This document shows positions 27,442 to 36,137 of a stretch of DNA of 64,000 nt, one piece after another (position 1 is the first letter of the stretch; each line of letters opens with the position of its first letter). The DNA is from Lentzea flava (lineage in GTDB: Bacteria > Actinomycetota > Actinomycetes > Mycobacteriales > Pseudonocardiaceae). A program made the position numbers and the translations under genes. The notes below the pieces were generated by a model that had not been told where the DNA came from, searched no databases, and saw only the letters and a list, made by a program, of their open reading frames with translations. The DNA lies in assembly GCF_014648475.1 (NCBI RefSeq), contig NZ_BMRE01000001.1, positions 558,001-622,000 on the forward strand, given 5' to 3'.

Positions 27442-28362
27442 ATGGCTGTGACCGACAAGGCGGCCAGAAGGCACCGGTGGGACACCAGGTTCGCGCCCTA
27501 CGGGTACGTGGCGCCGTACTTCCTGCTCTTCGGTGTCTTCGGGCTGTTCCCGCTGCTGTACACGATCTGGGTCTCGCTGCAGCACCGCAACCTGCTCGAC
27601 GAGGGCGGTGCGTCGCTCGTCTGGTTCGACAACTACGCGCGGCTGCTCGCGGACCCGTACTTCTGGAACGCCATGGGCAACACGATGAGCCTGTGGCTGC
27701 TGACCACTGTGCCGCAGATCCTGTTCGCCCTGGGCATCGCTGCCCTGCTCAACCGCAAGGTCCGCACCCGCACGCTGTTCCGGATGGGCGTGATCCTGCC
27801 GAACATCACCTCGGTCGCGGCGGTGACGATCATCTTCGCCCAGCTGTTCGGCAGGGACTTCGGCCTGATCAACTGGGTGCTGGACCTGTTCGGCGGCGGG
27901 CACGTCGACTGGCAGGCCGGTACCGCCACCTCGCACGTCGCGATCGCCGTGATGGTGGTGTGGCGCTGGACCGGCTACCACGCGCTGATCTTCCTCGCGT
28001 CGATGCAGGCGATCTCGCCCAGCCTGTACGAGGCGGCCACTTTGGACGGTGCGAGCGGCTGGCAGCAGTTCTGGCGGATCACGGTGCCGTTGCTGCGGCC
28101 GCAGATCATCTTCTCCACGATCATCGCGACCACCGGCAACATGCGCCTGCTCGCCGAACCGCTGCTGTTCAACCCCGGCGCGGCGGCCGCGACCGGCGGG
28201 TCGGACCGGCAGTTCCAGACCGCCGCGCTGTACCTCTACGAGCAGGGCTTCACCAACTACGACTTCGGCTACAGCTCGGCCATCGCGGTCGTGCTGGCGA
28301 TCGCCACCGTCATCGTCGCCGGTCTCGGTTACCTGGTGACCAAACGGATCCAGACGGAGTGA
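27442..28362 (+). CDS. Sugar ABC transporter permease (MalF/CebF-like)
   Basis: The 306-residue protein has six membrane segments and the cytoplasmic EAA loop (YEAATLDGASGWQQFWRITVP), which docks the ATPase. The N-terminus (FAPYGYVAPYFLLFGVFGLFPLLYTIWVSL) is the usual MalF-type start. It pairs with the next permease. No ATPase gene is present; in actinomycetes a shared ATPase (MsiK) energises several such importers, so an unlinked one is expected. ATG 27442 was chosen by comparison; GTG 27433 and ATG 27406 are alternatives and no strong ribosome site distinguishes them. Confidence 0.9.
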   Translation: MAVTDKAARRHRWDTRFAPYGYVAPYFLLFGVFGLFPLLYTIWVSLQHRNLLDEGGASLVWFDNYARLLADPYFWNAMGNTMSLWLLTTVPQILFALGIAALLNRKVRTRTLFRMGVILPNITSVAAVTIIFAQLFGRDFGLINWVLDLFGGGHVDWQAGTATSHVAIAVMVVWRWTGYHALIFLASMQAISPSLYEAATLDGASGWQQFWRITVPLLRPQIIFSTIIATTGNMRLLAEPLLFNPGAAAATGGSDRQFQTAALYLYEQGFTNYDFGYSSAIAVVLAIATVIVAGLGYLVTKRIQTE

Positions 28363-28369
28363 GGACACC

Positions 28370-29260
28370 ATGACCGCAGTGCTGGATCCTCCCGCGCCGG
28401 TGCGACGTCCCGCCGGGCCCGCGGTGAGGGCGCGCAGGCTGGCCAGGCGCGTGGCGGGACCGTGGACGTACGCCGCCCTGATCGCGGTGCTCGCCGGCTC
28501 GGCGTTCCCGGTGTACTGGTCGTTCGTGGTGTCGTCGCAGACGCCGGACGCGATCGACCGCGTGCCGCCGGTGCTGGTGCCGGGCGGCCACCTCTTCGCC
28601 AACATCGCCCGCGTCTTCGACACCACGGACTTCGCGCTGGCGTTGACGAACTCGATCGTGGTGGCGGGCACGGTGACCGTGTCGGTGGTGTTCTTCTCGA
28701 CGCTCGCCGGGTTCGCGTTCGCCAAGCTGAAGTTCCGGGGCCGCAACGTGTTGTTGCTGCTCATCATCGCCACGCAGGCCATTCCGACGGAGCTCGGCAT
28801 CATCCCGCTCTACCTGATGATGAGCGAGTTCGGCTGGGCGGGCCAGATCCACGCGGTGATCGTGCCGGGGCTCGTGACCGCGTTCGGGGTGTTCTTCATG
28901 CGGCAGTACTTCGAGCGGGCGATCCCGGACGAGCTGCTCGAAGCGGGCCGGATGGACGGCTGCCACTCGCTGCGGCTGTTCTGGCACGTCGCGCTGCCCG
29001 CCGCCCGGCCGGCGGCGGCCGTGCTGGGGTTGTTCACGTTCATGCAGGCGTGGAACGACTTCTTCTGGCCGCTCGTGGTGCTGGTGCCGGAGAACCCGAC
29101 GGTGCAGACCGCACTGTCCACATTGGCCAGCGGCTACACGACCGACTACACGTTGGTGCTGACCGCCGCGACGATCGGCACGGTGCCCGTGCTGGCCGTG
29201 TTCCTGTTGTTCGGCCGCCAGATCGTCGGCGGCATCATGTCGGGTGCCGTCAAGGGCTGA
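28370..29260 (+). CDS. Sugar ABC transporter permease (MalG/CebG-like)
   Basis: The 296-residue partner permease has six hydrophobic segments, the EAA loop LEAGRMDGCHSLRLFWHVALP, and the MalG-type end FLLFGRQIVGGIMSGAVKG. The gene starts eight bases after the first permease and is followed 21 bases later by the beta-glucosidase gene, so all four are one operon. Its role is to form the inner-membrane channel with the previous protein. Confidence 0.92.
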   Translation: MTAVLDPPAPVRRPAGPAVRARRLARRVAGPWTYAALIAVLAGSAFPVYWSFVVSSQTPDAIDRVPPVLVPGGHLFANIARVFDTTDFALALTNSIVVAGTVTVSVVFFSTLAGFAFAKLKFRGRNVLLLLIIATQAIPTELGIIPLYLMMSEFGWAGQIHAVIVPGLVTAFGVFFMRQYFERAIPDELLEAGRMDGCHSLRLFWHVALPAARPAAAVLGLFTFMQAWNDFFWPLVVLVPENPTVQTALSTLASGYTTDYTLVLTAATIGTVPVLAVFLLFGRQIVGGIMSGAVKG

Positions 29261-29281
29261 CCTCTTCCAAGGAGTGGCGTT

Positions 29282-30640
29282 GTGAGTTTTCCGGACGGCT
29301 TCCGCTGGGGTGTGGCGACCTCGGCCTACCAGATCGAGGGGGCGGCGCGGCTCGACGGCCGCAGTCCGTCCATCTGGGACACTTTCGCGGCGGTTCCCGG
29401 CGCGGTCGCGAACGGCGACACCGGTGACGTGGCGGCGGACCACTACCACCGCTGGCCGGAGGACGTGCGGTTGCTCGTCGACCTCGGCGTGGACGCGTAC
29501 CGGTTCTCGATCTCGTGGTCGCGGATCCTGCCGGAGGGGCGCGGCCGGGTCGAGCAGCGCGGCCTCGACTTCTACCGGCGGCTCGCCGAAGCGTTGCTGA
29601 GCAAGGGGATCGAGCCGTTCGTCACGCTGTACCACTGGGACCTGCCGCAGGCACTGGAGGACCTGGGCGGGTGGCGCAGCCGTGACACCTCCGGCTGGTT
29701 CGCCGACTACGCGGCGACGGTGCACGAGGCGCTGAACGACGTCGTCACCAAGTGGGTCACGGTGAACGAGCCGTACTGCTCCTCGATCGTGGGCTACGGC
29801 GAAGGCCGGCACGCTCCCGGCGCGAGGGAGGGCCACGGTGCGCTGGCGGCGGCGCACCACCTGCTGCTGGGGCACGGTCTCGCCGTGCAGGCCATGCGCG
29901 CCAACGGTGCGCCCGGTCAGGAGTTCGGCATCGTGCTCAACCAGTCCCCCACCGTGCCGGTGACGGACTCCCCCGCCGACGTCGCGGCCGCCAGCCGTCA
30001 GGACTGCTTGCTGCGCAGGCAGTTCACCGACCCGTTGTTCGGCGGCGCGTACCCGGACGAGCTGACGTCGATGTTCGGCGCGATCACCGACTTCTCCTTC
30101 CGGCACGACGGGGATCTCGCGATCATCGGCGAACCGCTGGACTACGTCGGCCTCAACTACTACTACCGCCTGCACGTGGCCGACGCGCCGCACCGGGAGC
30201 CGGATCCCGCCAAGCGCACCGCCCACGACATCGGCGTCGACACGACCCGGCTGCCGGACGTTCCGCGCACCGGCATGGGCTGGCCCGTCGAACCCGCCGG
30301 TCTCACGATCGCGCTGACCGATCTCAAGGCACGGCATCCCGATCTGCCGCCCGTGTACGTCACCGAGAACGGCTGCGTCTACCCGGACACGGAGACGTTC
30401 GAGGACCACGACCGCATCGTCTTCCTCCGCGACCACATCGCTGCGGCCGAGGCGGCGGCCGGAGTGGACTTGCGCGGGTACTTCTGCTGGTCGCTGCTCG
30501 ACAACTTCGAGTGGGCGCACGGCTACAAGCACCGGTTCGGCCTGATCCACGTCGACTACGCGACGCAGAAGCGCACGCCGCGCGCCAGCTACCACTGGTA
30601 CCGCTCGTTCATCGAGGCGCAACGGACACAGGGGCGGTGA
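29282..30640 (+). CDS. GH1 beta-glucosidase (BglC-like)
   Basis: The 452-residue enzyme is a standard glycoside hydrolase family 1 protein. The acid/base Glu163 is in TVNEPYC, the nucleophile Glu362 in VTENGC, and the end motif FCWSLLDNFEWAHGYKHRFGL is present. It has no signal peptide, so it works in the cytoplasm on the imported disaccharide, releasing glucose. GGAG lies seven bases before GTG 29282. It is the last gene of the import operon, as bglC is in Streptomyces. The last 32 bp overlap the convergent TetR gene. Confidence 0.95.
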   Translation: MSFPDGFRWGVATSAYQIEGAARLDGRSPSIWDTFAAVPGAVANGDTGDVAADHYHRWPEDVRLLVDLGVDAYRFSISWSRILPEGRGRVEQRGLDFYRRLAEALLSKGIEPFVTLYHWDLPQALEDLGGWRSRDTSGWFADYAATVHEALNDVVTKWVTVNEPYCSSIVGYGEGRHAPGAREGHGALAAAHHLLLGHGLAVQAMRANGAPGQEFGIVLNQSPTVPVTDSPADVAAASRQDCLLRRQFTDPLFGGAYPDELTSMFGAITDFSFRHDGDLAIIGEPLDYVGLNYYYRLHVADAPHREPDPAKRTAHDIGVDTTRLPDVPRTGMGWPVEPAGLTIALTDLKARHPDLPPVYVTENGCVYPDTETFEDHDRIVFLRDHIAAAEAAAGVDLRGYFCWSLLDNFEWAHGYKHRFGLIHVDYATQKRTPRASYHWYRSFIEAQRTQGR

Positions 30641-31235
30641 GCATCCCGACGATCAGGTCGACCAGCTCCGCTGCCGCGTGCGGGTCGGGTTCGCCAGCGG
30701 CCACGGCCCGTTCGCGGTCGGCGAGCAGGGCGAACAGCACCGTGGGGAGGACGCGCAGACGGCGGCGCCTGACCGCGGTCGGCAGGTCGTCCAGCGCCCG
30801 GTCCAGGCGTGTGATGATCAGCCGGACCGCGGCCCGCCCCGCCCGGCCGAGGTTGGTGTCCGCGGCCAGCGCGGGGTGGGTGCGGACCCGGTCGAGGAAC
30901 CGCGCGTAGTGGGTGGCGCCGTGCTCGTAGGGCACGGTCAGCATCGGCACGACCAGTGCGGAGACCAGGGCGCGGACGTCCTGCGCCGCGCCGGTGGCCT
31001 CGCTCTCGGCGAGCAGTTCGAGGCGGTGCTGTTCGAGGTCGGCGATGCGGTGCTCGGCGACGGCGTCGATCAGCCCGTCCCTGCCGCCGAAGTGGTACTG
31101 CACCGCGGAGTTGTTGCGCTGACCGGCGGCCGTGGCGATGTCGCGCAACGGCACCTCGACGCCGTGCTCGGCGATCAGCCGCTCGGCGGCGACGATGATC
31201 CGTTCCCTGGCATCCGCGCTGGCCACGGCACGCAC
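30609..31235 (-). CDS. TetR-family regulator
   Basis: The 208-residue product has the TetR HTH (ARERIIVAAERLIAEHGVEVPLRDIATAAGQRNNSAVQYHFGGRDGLIDAV, about residues 8-60 read in pieces). The C-terminal region is helical and unassigned. It is divergent from the SDR/DapB-like pair and a near-palindrome sits between them, so it probably represses that pair. GTG 31235 is used; GTG 31226 is an equally plausible start. The gene overlaps the end of the beta-glucosidase gene by 32 bp. Confidence 0.88.
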   Translation of the reverse strand: MRAVASADARERIIVAAERLIAEHGVEVPLRDIATAAGQRNNSAVQYHFGGRDGLIDAVAEHRIADLEQHRLELLAESEATGAAQDVRALVSALVVPMLTVPYEHGATHYARFLDRVRTHPALAADTNLGRAGRAAVRLIITRLDRALDDLPTAVRRRRLRVLPTVLFALLADRERAVAAGEPDPHAAAELVDLIVGMLTAPVSVAPR

Positions 31236-31267
31236 GGTAGCACGGGGTGAGCACTGGGCCTTGACTT

Positions 31268-31285
31268 TTAAGTACTAGCGCTTAA
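31268..31285. promoter_or_regulatory. TetR operator candidate TTAAGTACTAGCGCTTAA
   Basis: This 18-bp sequence is a palindrome with two mismatched base pairs. It lies between the divergent TetR and SDR genes and directly follows TTGACT (31261-31266), so binding would block the SDR promoter. Confidence 0.6.
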
Positions 31286-31299
31286 GAGTGGGCCGGGTG

Positions 31300-32085
31300 G
31301 TGACGGACATGTTCGGACTGCCCGGCGCGGTGGCGGTGGTGACCGGCGCGGGGCGCGGGATCGGTGCCGCCTCGGCGATCGCGCTGGCCGAGGCGGGCGC
31401 GGACGTGGTGATCAGCGCGCGCACTGAGGACCAGCTGGTGGAGGTCGCGGGCAGGATCGAGGCGCTGGGACGGAAGGCTGTGGTCGTTCCGGCAGATCTG
31501 TCCGATGTGGACGCCGCGGCGTCGTTGGCGCAGACGGCCGCCTCGCAGCTCGGACGGCTGGACGTCGTCGTGAACAACGTGGGTGGCACCTTGCCGAACA
31601 CATTCCTGACGACGACACCGGAGTTCCTCGAAGACGCCTTCCACTTCAACGTCACCACCGCGCACGCGCTGACCAAGGCCGCGGTGCCGCTGATGCTCGA
31701 CGGCGGTGGCGGGTCGGTGATCAACATCAGCTCCGTGATGGGCAGGCTCGCCGGTCGCGGCTTCCTGGCCTACGGCACGGCGAAGGCCGCCCTCACGCAC
31801 TACACGCACCTGGCCGCCACGGACCTCGCGCCGCGGATCAGGGTGAACGCGATCGACGTCGGCTCGGTCCACACCTCGGCGCTGGACGTGGTGGCCCGCG
31901 ACGAGAAGATCAGGACCTCGATGGAACAGGCCACCCCGCTGCGCCGGCTCGGCCACCCCGACGAGGTCGCGGCCGCCGTGCTGTACCTGGCGTCCAGGGC
32001 CTCCGGCTACACCACGGGATCGGTGCTGCGGGTCGACGGCGGGATCGGCGCGCCCAACCTCGACTTCGCCCTCCCGGATCTCTGA
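31300..32085 (+). CDS. Short-chain dehydrogenase/reductase
   Basis: The product (about 261 residues) is a classical SDR: NAD(P)-binding [10 protein letters not shown] near residue 15, NNVGG, and the catalytic Ser and YxxxK ([19 protein letters not shown]). The end [11 protein letters not shown] is the usual SDR C-terminus. Several in-frame starts exist (GTG 31288, 31297, 31300, ATG 31309); GTG 31300, giving VTDMFGLPG, fits relatives best. It is cotranscribed with the DapB-like gene 14 bp downstream. Substrate unknown; the pair is reminiscent of lipid or steroid side-chain metabolism genes in mycobacteria (inference). Confidence 0.9.
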   Translation: MTDMFGLPGAVAVVTGAGRGIGAASAIALAEAGADVVISARTEDQLVEVAGRIEALGRKAVVVPADLSDVDAAASLAQTAASQLGRLDVVVNNVGGTLPNTFLTTTPEFLEDAFHFNVTTAHALTKAAVPLMLDGGGGSVINISSVMGRLAGRGFLAYGTAKAALTHYTHLAATDLAPRIRVNAIDVGSVHTSALDVVARDEKIRTSMEQATPLRRLGHPDEVAAAVLYLASRASGYTTGSVLRVDGGIGAPNLDFALPDL

Positions 32086-32099
32086 GCGAGGAGACACAG

Positions 32100-33173
32100 G
32101 TGGCGCTTCGCGTCGTGCAGTGGAGCACCGGCAACGTCGGCAAGTGGGCGCTGCGCGGCATCATCGACCATCCCGGCCTGGACCTGGCGGGAGTCTGGGT
32201 GTCGAACCCGGCCAAGAACGGCCTCGACGCGGGCGAGCTGGCCGGGGTGGACCCGGCCGGGGTCCGCGCGACCACGGACGCCGATCAGCTGATCGCGGCG
32301 AAACCGGACTGCGTCGTCTACACGGCGATGGCCGACAACCGGCTGACCGAGGCGATCGACGACCTGTGCCGGCTGCTGCGGGCGGGCATCAACGTGGTGG
32401 CCAGCGGTCCGGTGTTCCTGTCCTATCCCGAGGGCACCGTGCCGCCGGAGCTGGTCGAGCCCATCCGGCAGGCCGCCGCCGAGGGCGGGAGCTCGTTGTG
32501 GGTCAACGGGATCGACCCCGGCTGGGCCAACGACTGGTTGCCGCTGCTGCTGTCCGGCACCTGTCAGCGCATCGACCTCATCCGCTGCTCGGAGATCACG
32601 GACTACTCGACCTACGACAACCCGTTGGTGTTGTTCGACATCATGGGCTTCGGCTCGGCGCCCGGCCAGACGCCGCTGCTGTTGCAACCCGGCGTGCTCA
32701 CGCTCGCGTGGGGCAGCGTCGTCCGGCAACTGGCCGCCGCTCTGGACGTCACGCTCGACTCGGTCGTCGAACACCACGAGCGGTTCGCGGCACCGGAGGA
32801 GTTCACCGCCGCGGGCCGCACGATCGCCGAGGGCAGCATGGCGGCACTGCGGTTCACCGTCAGCGGCATGGTCGGCGATCGGCCGGTGCTCGTGCTCGAA
32901 CACGTCACGAGGCTGCGGCCCGGCCACGCGCCGGACTGGCCGCAGCCGGTCGGCACCGGCTGCTACCGCGTGGAGATCTCCGGTGAACCCAACTACGTCG
33001 TGGACGTGCGGCTGACCGGCGGCGACGGCGACCACAACACCGCGGGCGTGGCGTCGACCGCCATGCGCCTGGTCAACGCCGTTCCCGCGGTCGTGGCCGC
33101 CGCACCCGGTCTGCTCACCGCACTCGACCTGCCGCTGACCACCGGGCGTGGGCTGGTGTCGGCGAAGGCGTGA
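32100..33173 (+). CDS. DapB-like NAD(P)H-dependent dehydrogenase
   Basis: The 357-residue protein starts LRVVQWSTGNVGKWALRGI, the Rossmann signature of the dihydrodipicolinate reductase-like/diaminopentanoate dehydrogenase family. Family members are often misnamed dihydrodipicolinate reductase but act on amines or unknown acyl substrates. The central GIDPGWANDWLP block and the YSTYDNPLVLFDIMGFG region are typical. GTG 32100 follows GAGGAG. The gene is downstream of an SDR in one operon. Its end meets the gas-vesicle operon end four bases away. Confidence 0.85.
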   Translation: MALRVVQWSTGNVGKWALRGIIDHPGLDLAGVWVSNPAKNGLDAGELAGVDPAGVRATTDADQLIAAKPDCVVYTAMADNRLTEAIDDLCRLLRAGINVVASGPVFLSYPEGTVPPELVEPIRQAAAEGGSSLWVNGIDPGWANDWLPLLLSGTCQRIDLIRCSEITDYSTYDNPLVLFDIMGFGSAPGQTPLLLQPGVLTLAWGSVVRQLAAALDVTLDSVVEHHERFAAPEEFTAAGRTIAEGSMAALRFTVSGMVGDRPVLVLEHVTRLRPGHAPDWPQPVGTGCYRVEISGEPNYVVDVRLTGGDGDHNTAGVASTAMRLVNAVPAVVAAAPGLLTALDLPLTTGRGLVSAKA

Positions 33174-33176
33174 GTC

Positions 33177-33851
33177 CTACCAGCCCCAGCGGGAAGCCGG
33201 CCGGGGCGGATCGAGGAAGTGGTAGGCGGGCAACGGACCCGTGCAGGTCGCCGTGACCTCACTGATCTTCGCGACCGCCGCGCACGCCGCCTCGACCTGA
33301 TCCAGGGGCACCAGGTACGCGCGGGCCTCCTCGGTGTGGGCCGGCGCGTCGAGCAGCGCCATCGCCTTCGCCACCGCCGCCACCGGCGCGAGCAGTGCGT
33401 CGGCCTCCTTCCGGCGCCACGCAACGATTTCCCGCGCGATCAGCTCGCCCTGCGCTACGACGTCCACGGCCCGGCTCGTCACCACGCCCCTGTCGTGCAC
33501 CGCGCGCAACGCGGTGTTCTCGTCGAACACCAGCCGCACGTGCATCTCCGCCATTCCGTCGAGCTCGTCGAGGTGGTGCCGCAGTGACGGCGGCCCCAGT
33601 GCGACGACGGCCGTGCGGGTCGCGGCCTCGTCCACCGCGGTGGTGCCGATCCGCAGTGGCAGCACCGGACCGCCCGGCAGCAGCGCGCACAACCCCTCCA
33701 GGTGAGCGACGACCTCCTGCTCGGTCAGCACCTGATCGTTCTGCCGGTCGCTGACCACCGCGGCGAGATCGTCCACGTCGACCAGCCGGAACGGCGAGTC
33801 GTCCGGCAGCCGGTGACTCGCCCGCACGACGCCGTGCAGATACAGGCTCAC
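33177..33851 (-). CDS. gvpL: Gas vesicle protein GvpL/GvpF
   Basis: This 224-residue protein is of the GvpL/GvpF family: SLYLHGVV at the start, [13 protein letters not shown] (match to the LPxRFGT block) and the end GPLPAYHF, the usual GPWPPY-like motif in degenerate form. The family helps initiate vesicle assembly and contacts GvpA. It is the last gene of the gas-vesicle operon; its GTG overlaps the stop of the preceding gene (GTGA). A second family member lies at 34603. Confidence 0.9.
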   Translation of the reverse strand: MSLYLHGVVRASHRLPDDSPFRLVDVDDLAAVVSDRQNDQVLTEQEVVAHLEGLCALLPGGPVLPLRIGTTAVDEAATRTAVVALGPPSLRHHLDELDGMAEMHVRLVFDENTALRAVHDRGVVTSRAVDVVAQGELIAREIVAWRRKEADALLAPVAAVAKAMALLDAPAHTEEARAYLVPLDQVEAACAAVAKISEVTATCTGPLPAYHFLDPPRPASRWGW

Positions 33852-34189
33852 TGCTCGGGTTCCTCCACCGGGACGGCGGCCGGGGTGACGACCGCGGGTG
33901 CGACCATGGCGGGAACCGCCGAGGCCAGCAGGCCGTAGGTGCCGGAGATGCCCTGGGCCGCGGGTGCCGCCGTCACGACGCCCCTGCGGGTCGCTTCGAG
34001 ACGTTGCATCGCTTCCAGGTAACGGATGTAGGTGTCGACGCTGGCGATCACGACCTTGATGTCGATGGCCAGGATCTCGATGCCGATCAGCGACACCCGC
34101 ACGGACGCGTCGATCACCAGTCCCTTGTCCAGCAGGACGTTCAGCACGTCGGCCAGGCCGCCGGAGTTCGGTACGACAGGAGCGGTCAT
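33848..34189 (-). CDS. Gas vesicle structural protein of the GvpA/GvpJ family
   Basis: The 113-residue product has the GvpA fold: [50 protein letters not shown] (residues about 12-61, quoted in family order as [33 protein letters not shown]). The C-terminus is a long Ala/Pro/Val tail. The pattern [19 protein letters not shown] is closest to the shell or GvpJ type. It could be the main ribbed-shell protein or a minor cap component. ATG 34189 overlaps the gvpK stop. Confidence 0.9.
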   Translation of the reverse strand: MTAPVVPNSGGLADVLNVLLDKGLVIDASVRVSLIGIEILAIDIKVVIASVDTYIRYLEAMQRLEATRRGVVTAAPAAQGISGTYGLLASAVPAMVAPAVVTPAAVPVEEPEQ

Positions 34190-34455
34190 GGTGCTGCCCT
34201 CTCTTCGCTCAGCAGGGTCGCGATGTCGACCGGGAGCCGGACGCTCGACGTGTCCGGCTCACCGAGTGCCTCGCGCAACGCCGCGAACTGGCGTTGCAGC
34301 GAGATCAGCGCCTGGCCGAGGTTCTCGATCTCCTCGGCCGTCAGGGTTCCGGCGTCCACCCGGCGCAGCGCCTGACGCTCGAGCAGCTCGCACACGATCT
34401 CCAGCACCGCCACGACGATGCGACCGAGCCCCCGGCCCGCGTCCTGCGCGCTCAC
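34186..34455 (-). CDS. gvpK: Gas vesicle protein GvpK
   Basis: The 89-residue protein matches Gvp[37 protein letters not shown], with the conserved RQA-RR-AG core, and IEKLGQ-like helix. GvpK is needed for vesicle formation, but its exact role is not settled. It starts at GTG 34455, overlapping the stop of the 52-residue gene upstream, and its stop overlaps the GvpA/J-like ATG. Confidence 0.9.
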   Translation of the reverse strand: MSAQDAGRGLGRIVVAVLEIVCELLERQALRRVDAGTLTAEEIENLGQALISLQRQFAALREALGEPDTSSVRLPVDIATLLSEERAAP

Positions 34456-34610
34456 CGGTCGCCGCCGATGCCGATCAGCAACAGCCTCAGGTCGAGCCGG
34501 ATGAGTTCGACGCCCGCCAACGCGATGACCACGTCACCGCGCACGACCGCGCCCCGGTGCACGACCCGGTCGAGGAGGTCGACGAGGCTCGCCGCACTGT
34601 GCTCAGGCAT
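34452..34610 (-). CDS. Very short GvpA-fold protein (GvpS-like)
   Basis: A 52-residue gene fits exactly between gvpF and gvpK. The product reads SLVDLLDRVVHRGAVVRG then DVVIALAGVELIRLDLRLLLIG, resembling the GvpS-type version of the GvpA domain (GDLIISIAGVDLVYLDLR in Bacillus). It is shorter than usual because it stops right after the second beta-strand/helix. ATG 34610 overlaps the end of gvpF by eight bases, and its stop overlaps the gvpK GTG. The overlaps on both sides argue that it is real. Confidence 0.85.
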   Translation of the reverse strand: MPEHSAASLVDLLDRVVHRGAVVRGDVVIALAGVELIRLDLRLLLIGIGGDR

Positions 34611-35286
34611 CGGCGAACTCGACCTTCGTGAACGAGTACGGCGGCCAGGGCCCGGTGATCTCCGCGCGCAGCCCCAGTTCCCGGGTCAGCCGGTCGATCT
34701 CGGCGTGGAAGTCCTCCTCGTTCTCCACGTCGACCAGGTACGCCCCTTCGAGCAGCACGTCACCGGCGAGGTCGCGGCACGTGCTCTCGGCTGACCGCCG
34801 GGTCAACGCCCGGTGCACGCTCGCGGCGCCGCGACGGACGGCGTCGGCGGCGTCCAGCCGTTGCCGGCGCATCGCCAGGTAGGCCGTTCCGGACAAGGCG
34901 TCGAGGTCCACCGGCGCAGGTGCGGCGGCGCGCACGCGGACGCCCCACTCGCGCCGTCCCTCCACCCGGTCCAGCCAGGCCGACGCCTCCTCGTGGCGGG
35001 CGCCGAGCAACCGCAGCGCCGCGTCGACGCCGTCGAGCACGGTGCCGAACCGCAGCGGCAGCACCGGTTCGTGCTGGAACACCGCACGCACCACGGCGTC
35101 GTGGTAGCGGGCGAGCACGGCGAGCGGACTGTCCTCGGCGGGCTCGTCGAACTCGAGCCCGGCGAACCGCTCGGTCTCCACCTCGGCCACGACGAGCGCC
35201 AGGCCTCGGTGACCGATCAGCCACGGCCCGGCCAGGTCGATCCGCCGATCCCTGGTGATCGCGTACGCGTACAGGCCGCGGCTCAT
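34603..35286 (-). CDS. gvpF: Gas vesicle protein GvpF/GvpL
   Basis: This 227-residue product has the full family pattern: GLYAYAIT, VLPLRFGTVL (the LPLRFGT block), YLAMRRQRL, GAYLVD and the C-terminal GPWPPYSFTKVEF. GvpF proteins bind GvpA and help nucleate assembly. It lies between two GvpA-domain genes, with ATGA overlap upstream and eight-base overlap downstream. It complements the other GvpL/F at 33177, a pairing found in several actinomycete clusters. Confidence 0.92.
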   Translation of the reverse strand: MSRGLYAYAITRDRRIDLAGPWLIGHRGLALVVAEVETERFAGLEFDEPAEDSPLAVLARYHDAVVRAVFQHEPVLPLRFGTVLDGVDAALRLLGARHEEASAWLDRVEGRREWGVRVRAAAPAPVDLDALSGTAYLAMRRQRLDAADAVRRGAASVHRALTRRSAESTCRDLAGDVLLEGAYLVDVENEEDFHAEIDRLTRELGLRAEITGPWPPYSFTKVEFADA

Positions 35287-35573
35287 GGTCGGTTCTCCTC
35301 CAGCGCCCGCTCCAGTGCCGCCAGCCGGTCGCGCAGCTCGGCGTTCTCCGCCGCCAGCTGTCTCGCCGCCGATCTCGGAGCGAAGAACGGGTCGTTCTCC
35401 CACCAGTCGATGCCCATCTCGCGCGCGGTCTGCGCGGACGCCACGAACAGCCTCACCCGCAACGTCAGCAGCTCGATGTCCACCACGCTGACGGCGATGT
35501 CCCCCACGATCACCACGCCCTTGTCCAGGACGCGTTCCAGCGTGTCGGCGAGAGAACTGGATCTGTTGTCCAC
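35283..35573 (-). CDS. GvpA-fold gas vesicle protein with coiled-coil tail
   Basis: The 96-residue product has a GvpA domain (LADTLERVLDKGVVIVGD, VVDIELLTLRVRLFVASAQ, then REMGIDWWENDPFF) followed by a short coiled coil (AENAELRDRLAALERALEENR). It directly follows gvpO, where the gvpA-type gene usually sits. The GD-I-V-VVDIELL pattern resembles GvpS/J-like variants more than the main shell protein. The GTG at 35573 gives VDNRSSSL; the ribosome site is distant. Its stop overlaps the gvpF start. Confidence 0.88.
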   Translation of the reverse strand: MDNRSSSLADTLERVLDKGVVIVGDIAVSVVDIELLTLRVRLFVASAQTAREMGIDWWENDPFFAPRSAARQLAAENAELRDRLAALERALEENRP

Positions 35574-35587
35574 TTGGAACGGTCCCC

Positions 35588-35902
35588 TCACAGGTCGGTC
35601 GTGCCACGGGTGTAGCGCCGGAGCCGCTCGCAGCCGCACAGCTCGCCCGTCGCGTCGACGTCGACGCGATAGGTGGACATGACGCTCGTCGTGGCCGGGA
35701 CGCGTTCGAGCTCGAGCACGTCGACCAGGACGGACCAACCGCCGTCCGGCAGCGCGCGAATCCCCGAAACGGCTTCCGGCGTCCTGCCGAACAGCGCACC
35801 GAACTGCTCCGTTGCGGCTCGAATGGCGAATGCGGCGGTGAGTTTCTCAGGTTTTCCGGATGGCGAACTGTCATTCGAATCGTCAGCCACTCTCCCCACC
35901 AT
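35588..35902 (-). CDS. gvpO: Gas vesicle protein GvpO
   Basis: The 104-residue protein matches the GvpO family: a C-terminal half with GGWSVLVDVLELERVPATTSVMSTYRVDVDATGEL (core WSV-VDV-E-ERVP, STYRV-D-GEL) and ending YTRG. The N-terminus is polar and variable. It is the first gene of the seven-gene gas-vesicle operon, downstream of an AT-richer promoter region. ATG 35902 is used. Confidence 0.9.
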   Translation of the reverse strand: MVGRVADDSNDSSPSGKPEKLTAAFAIRAATEQFGALFGRTPEAVSGIRALPDGGWSVLVDVLELERVPATTSVMSTYRVDVDATGELCGCERLRRYTRGTTDL

Positions 35903-36137
35903 AGAGGCAGTTCACGGCGCCATGCAGAATTGCTCACCGACGAAGAATTAACATGTTGACGGGCATGTCAGAGCGAATGCATCCCGATAGAGCGAACGGC
36001 CGAATTCGGTGAATGCATTCGAGTGCTGCAATTGGCATCAGCCAGGTGGCGTGCGGCGTTCGTCCCAACGGATCGGGGTGTCCGAGGTCGTCCGACTTGC
36101 TGCCGTTTTCTCGCTTCCTCCGCCTATGGTCGCCGCC
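35903..36137. promoter_or_regulatory. AT-richer divergent promoter region of the gas-vesicle operon
   Basis: The gap between gvpO and the secreted protein gene is visibly lower in GC than its surroundings. It has GAATGCAT twice (35975-35982 and 36011-36018), the latter within the palindrome GAATGCATTC (36011-36020), and ACATG/CATGT arms around 35951-35968. No clear -10/-35 pair was found. Confidence 0.4.
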
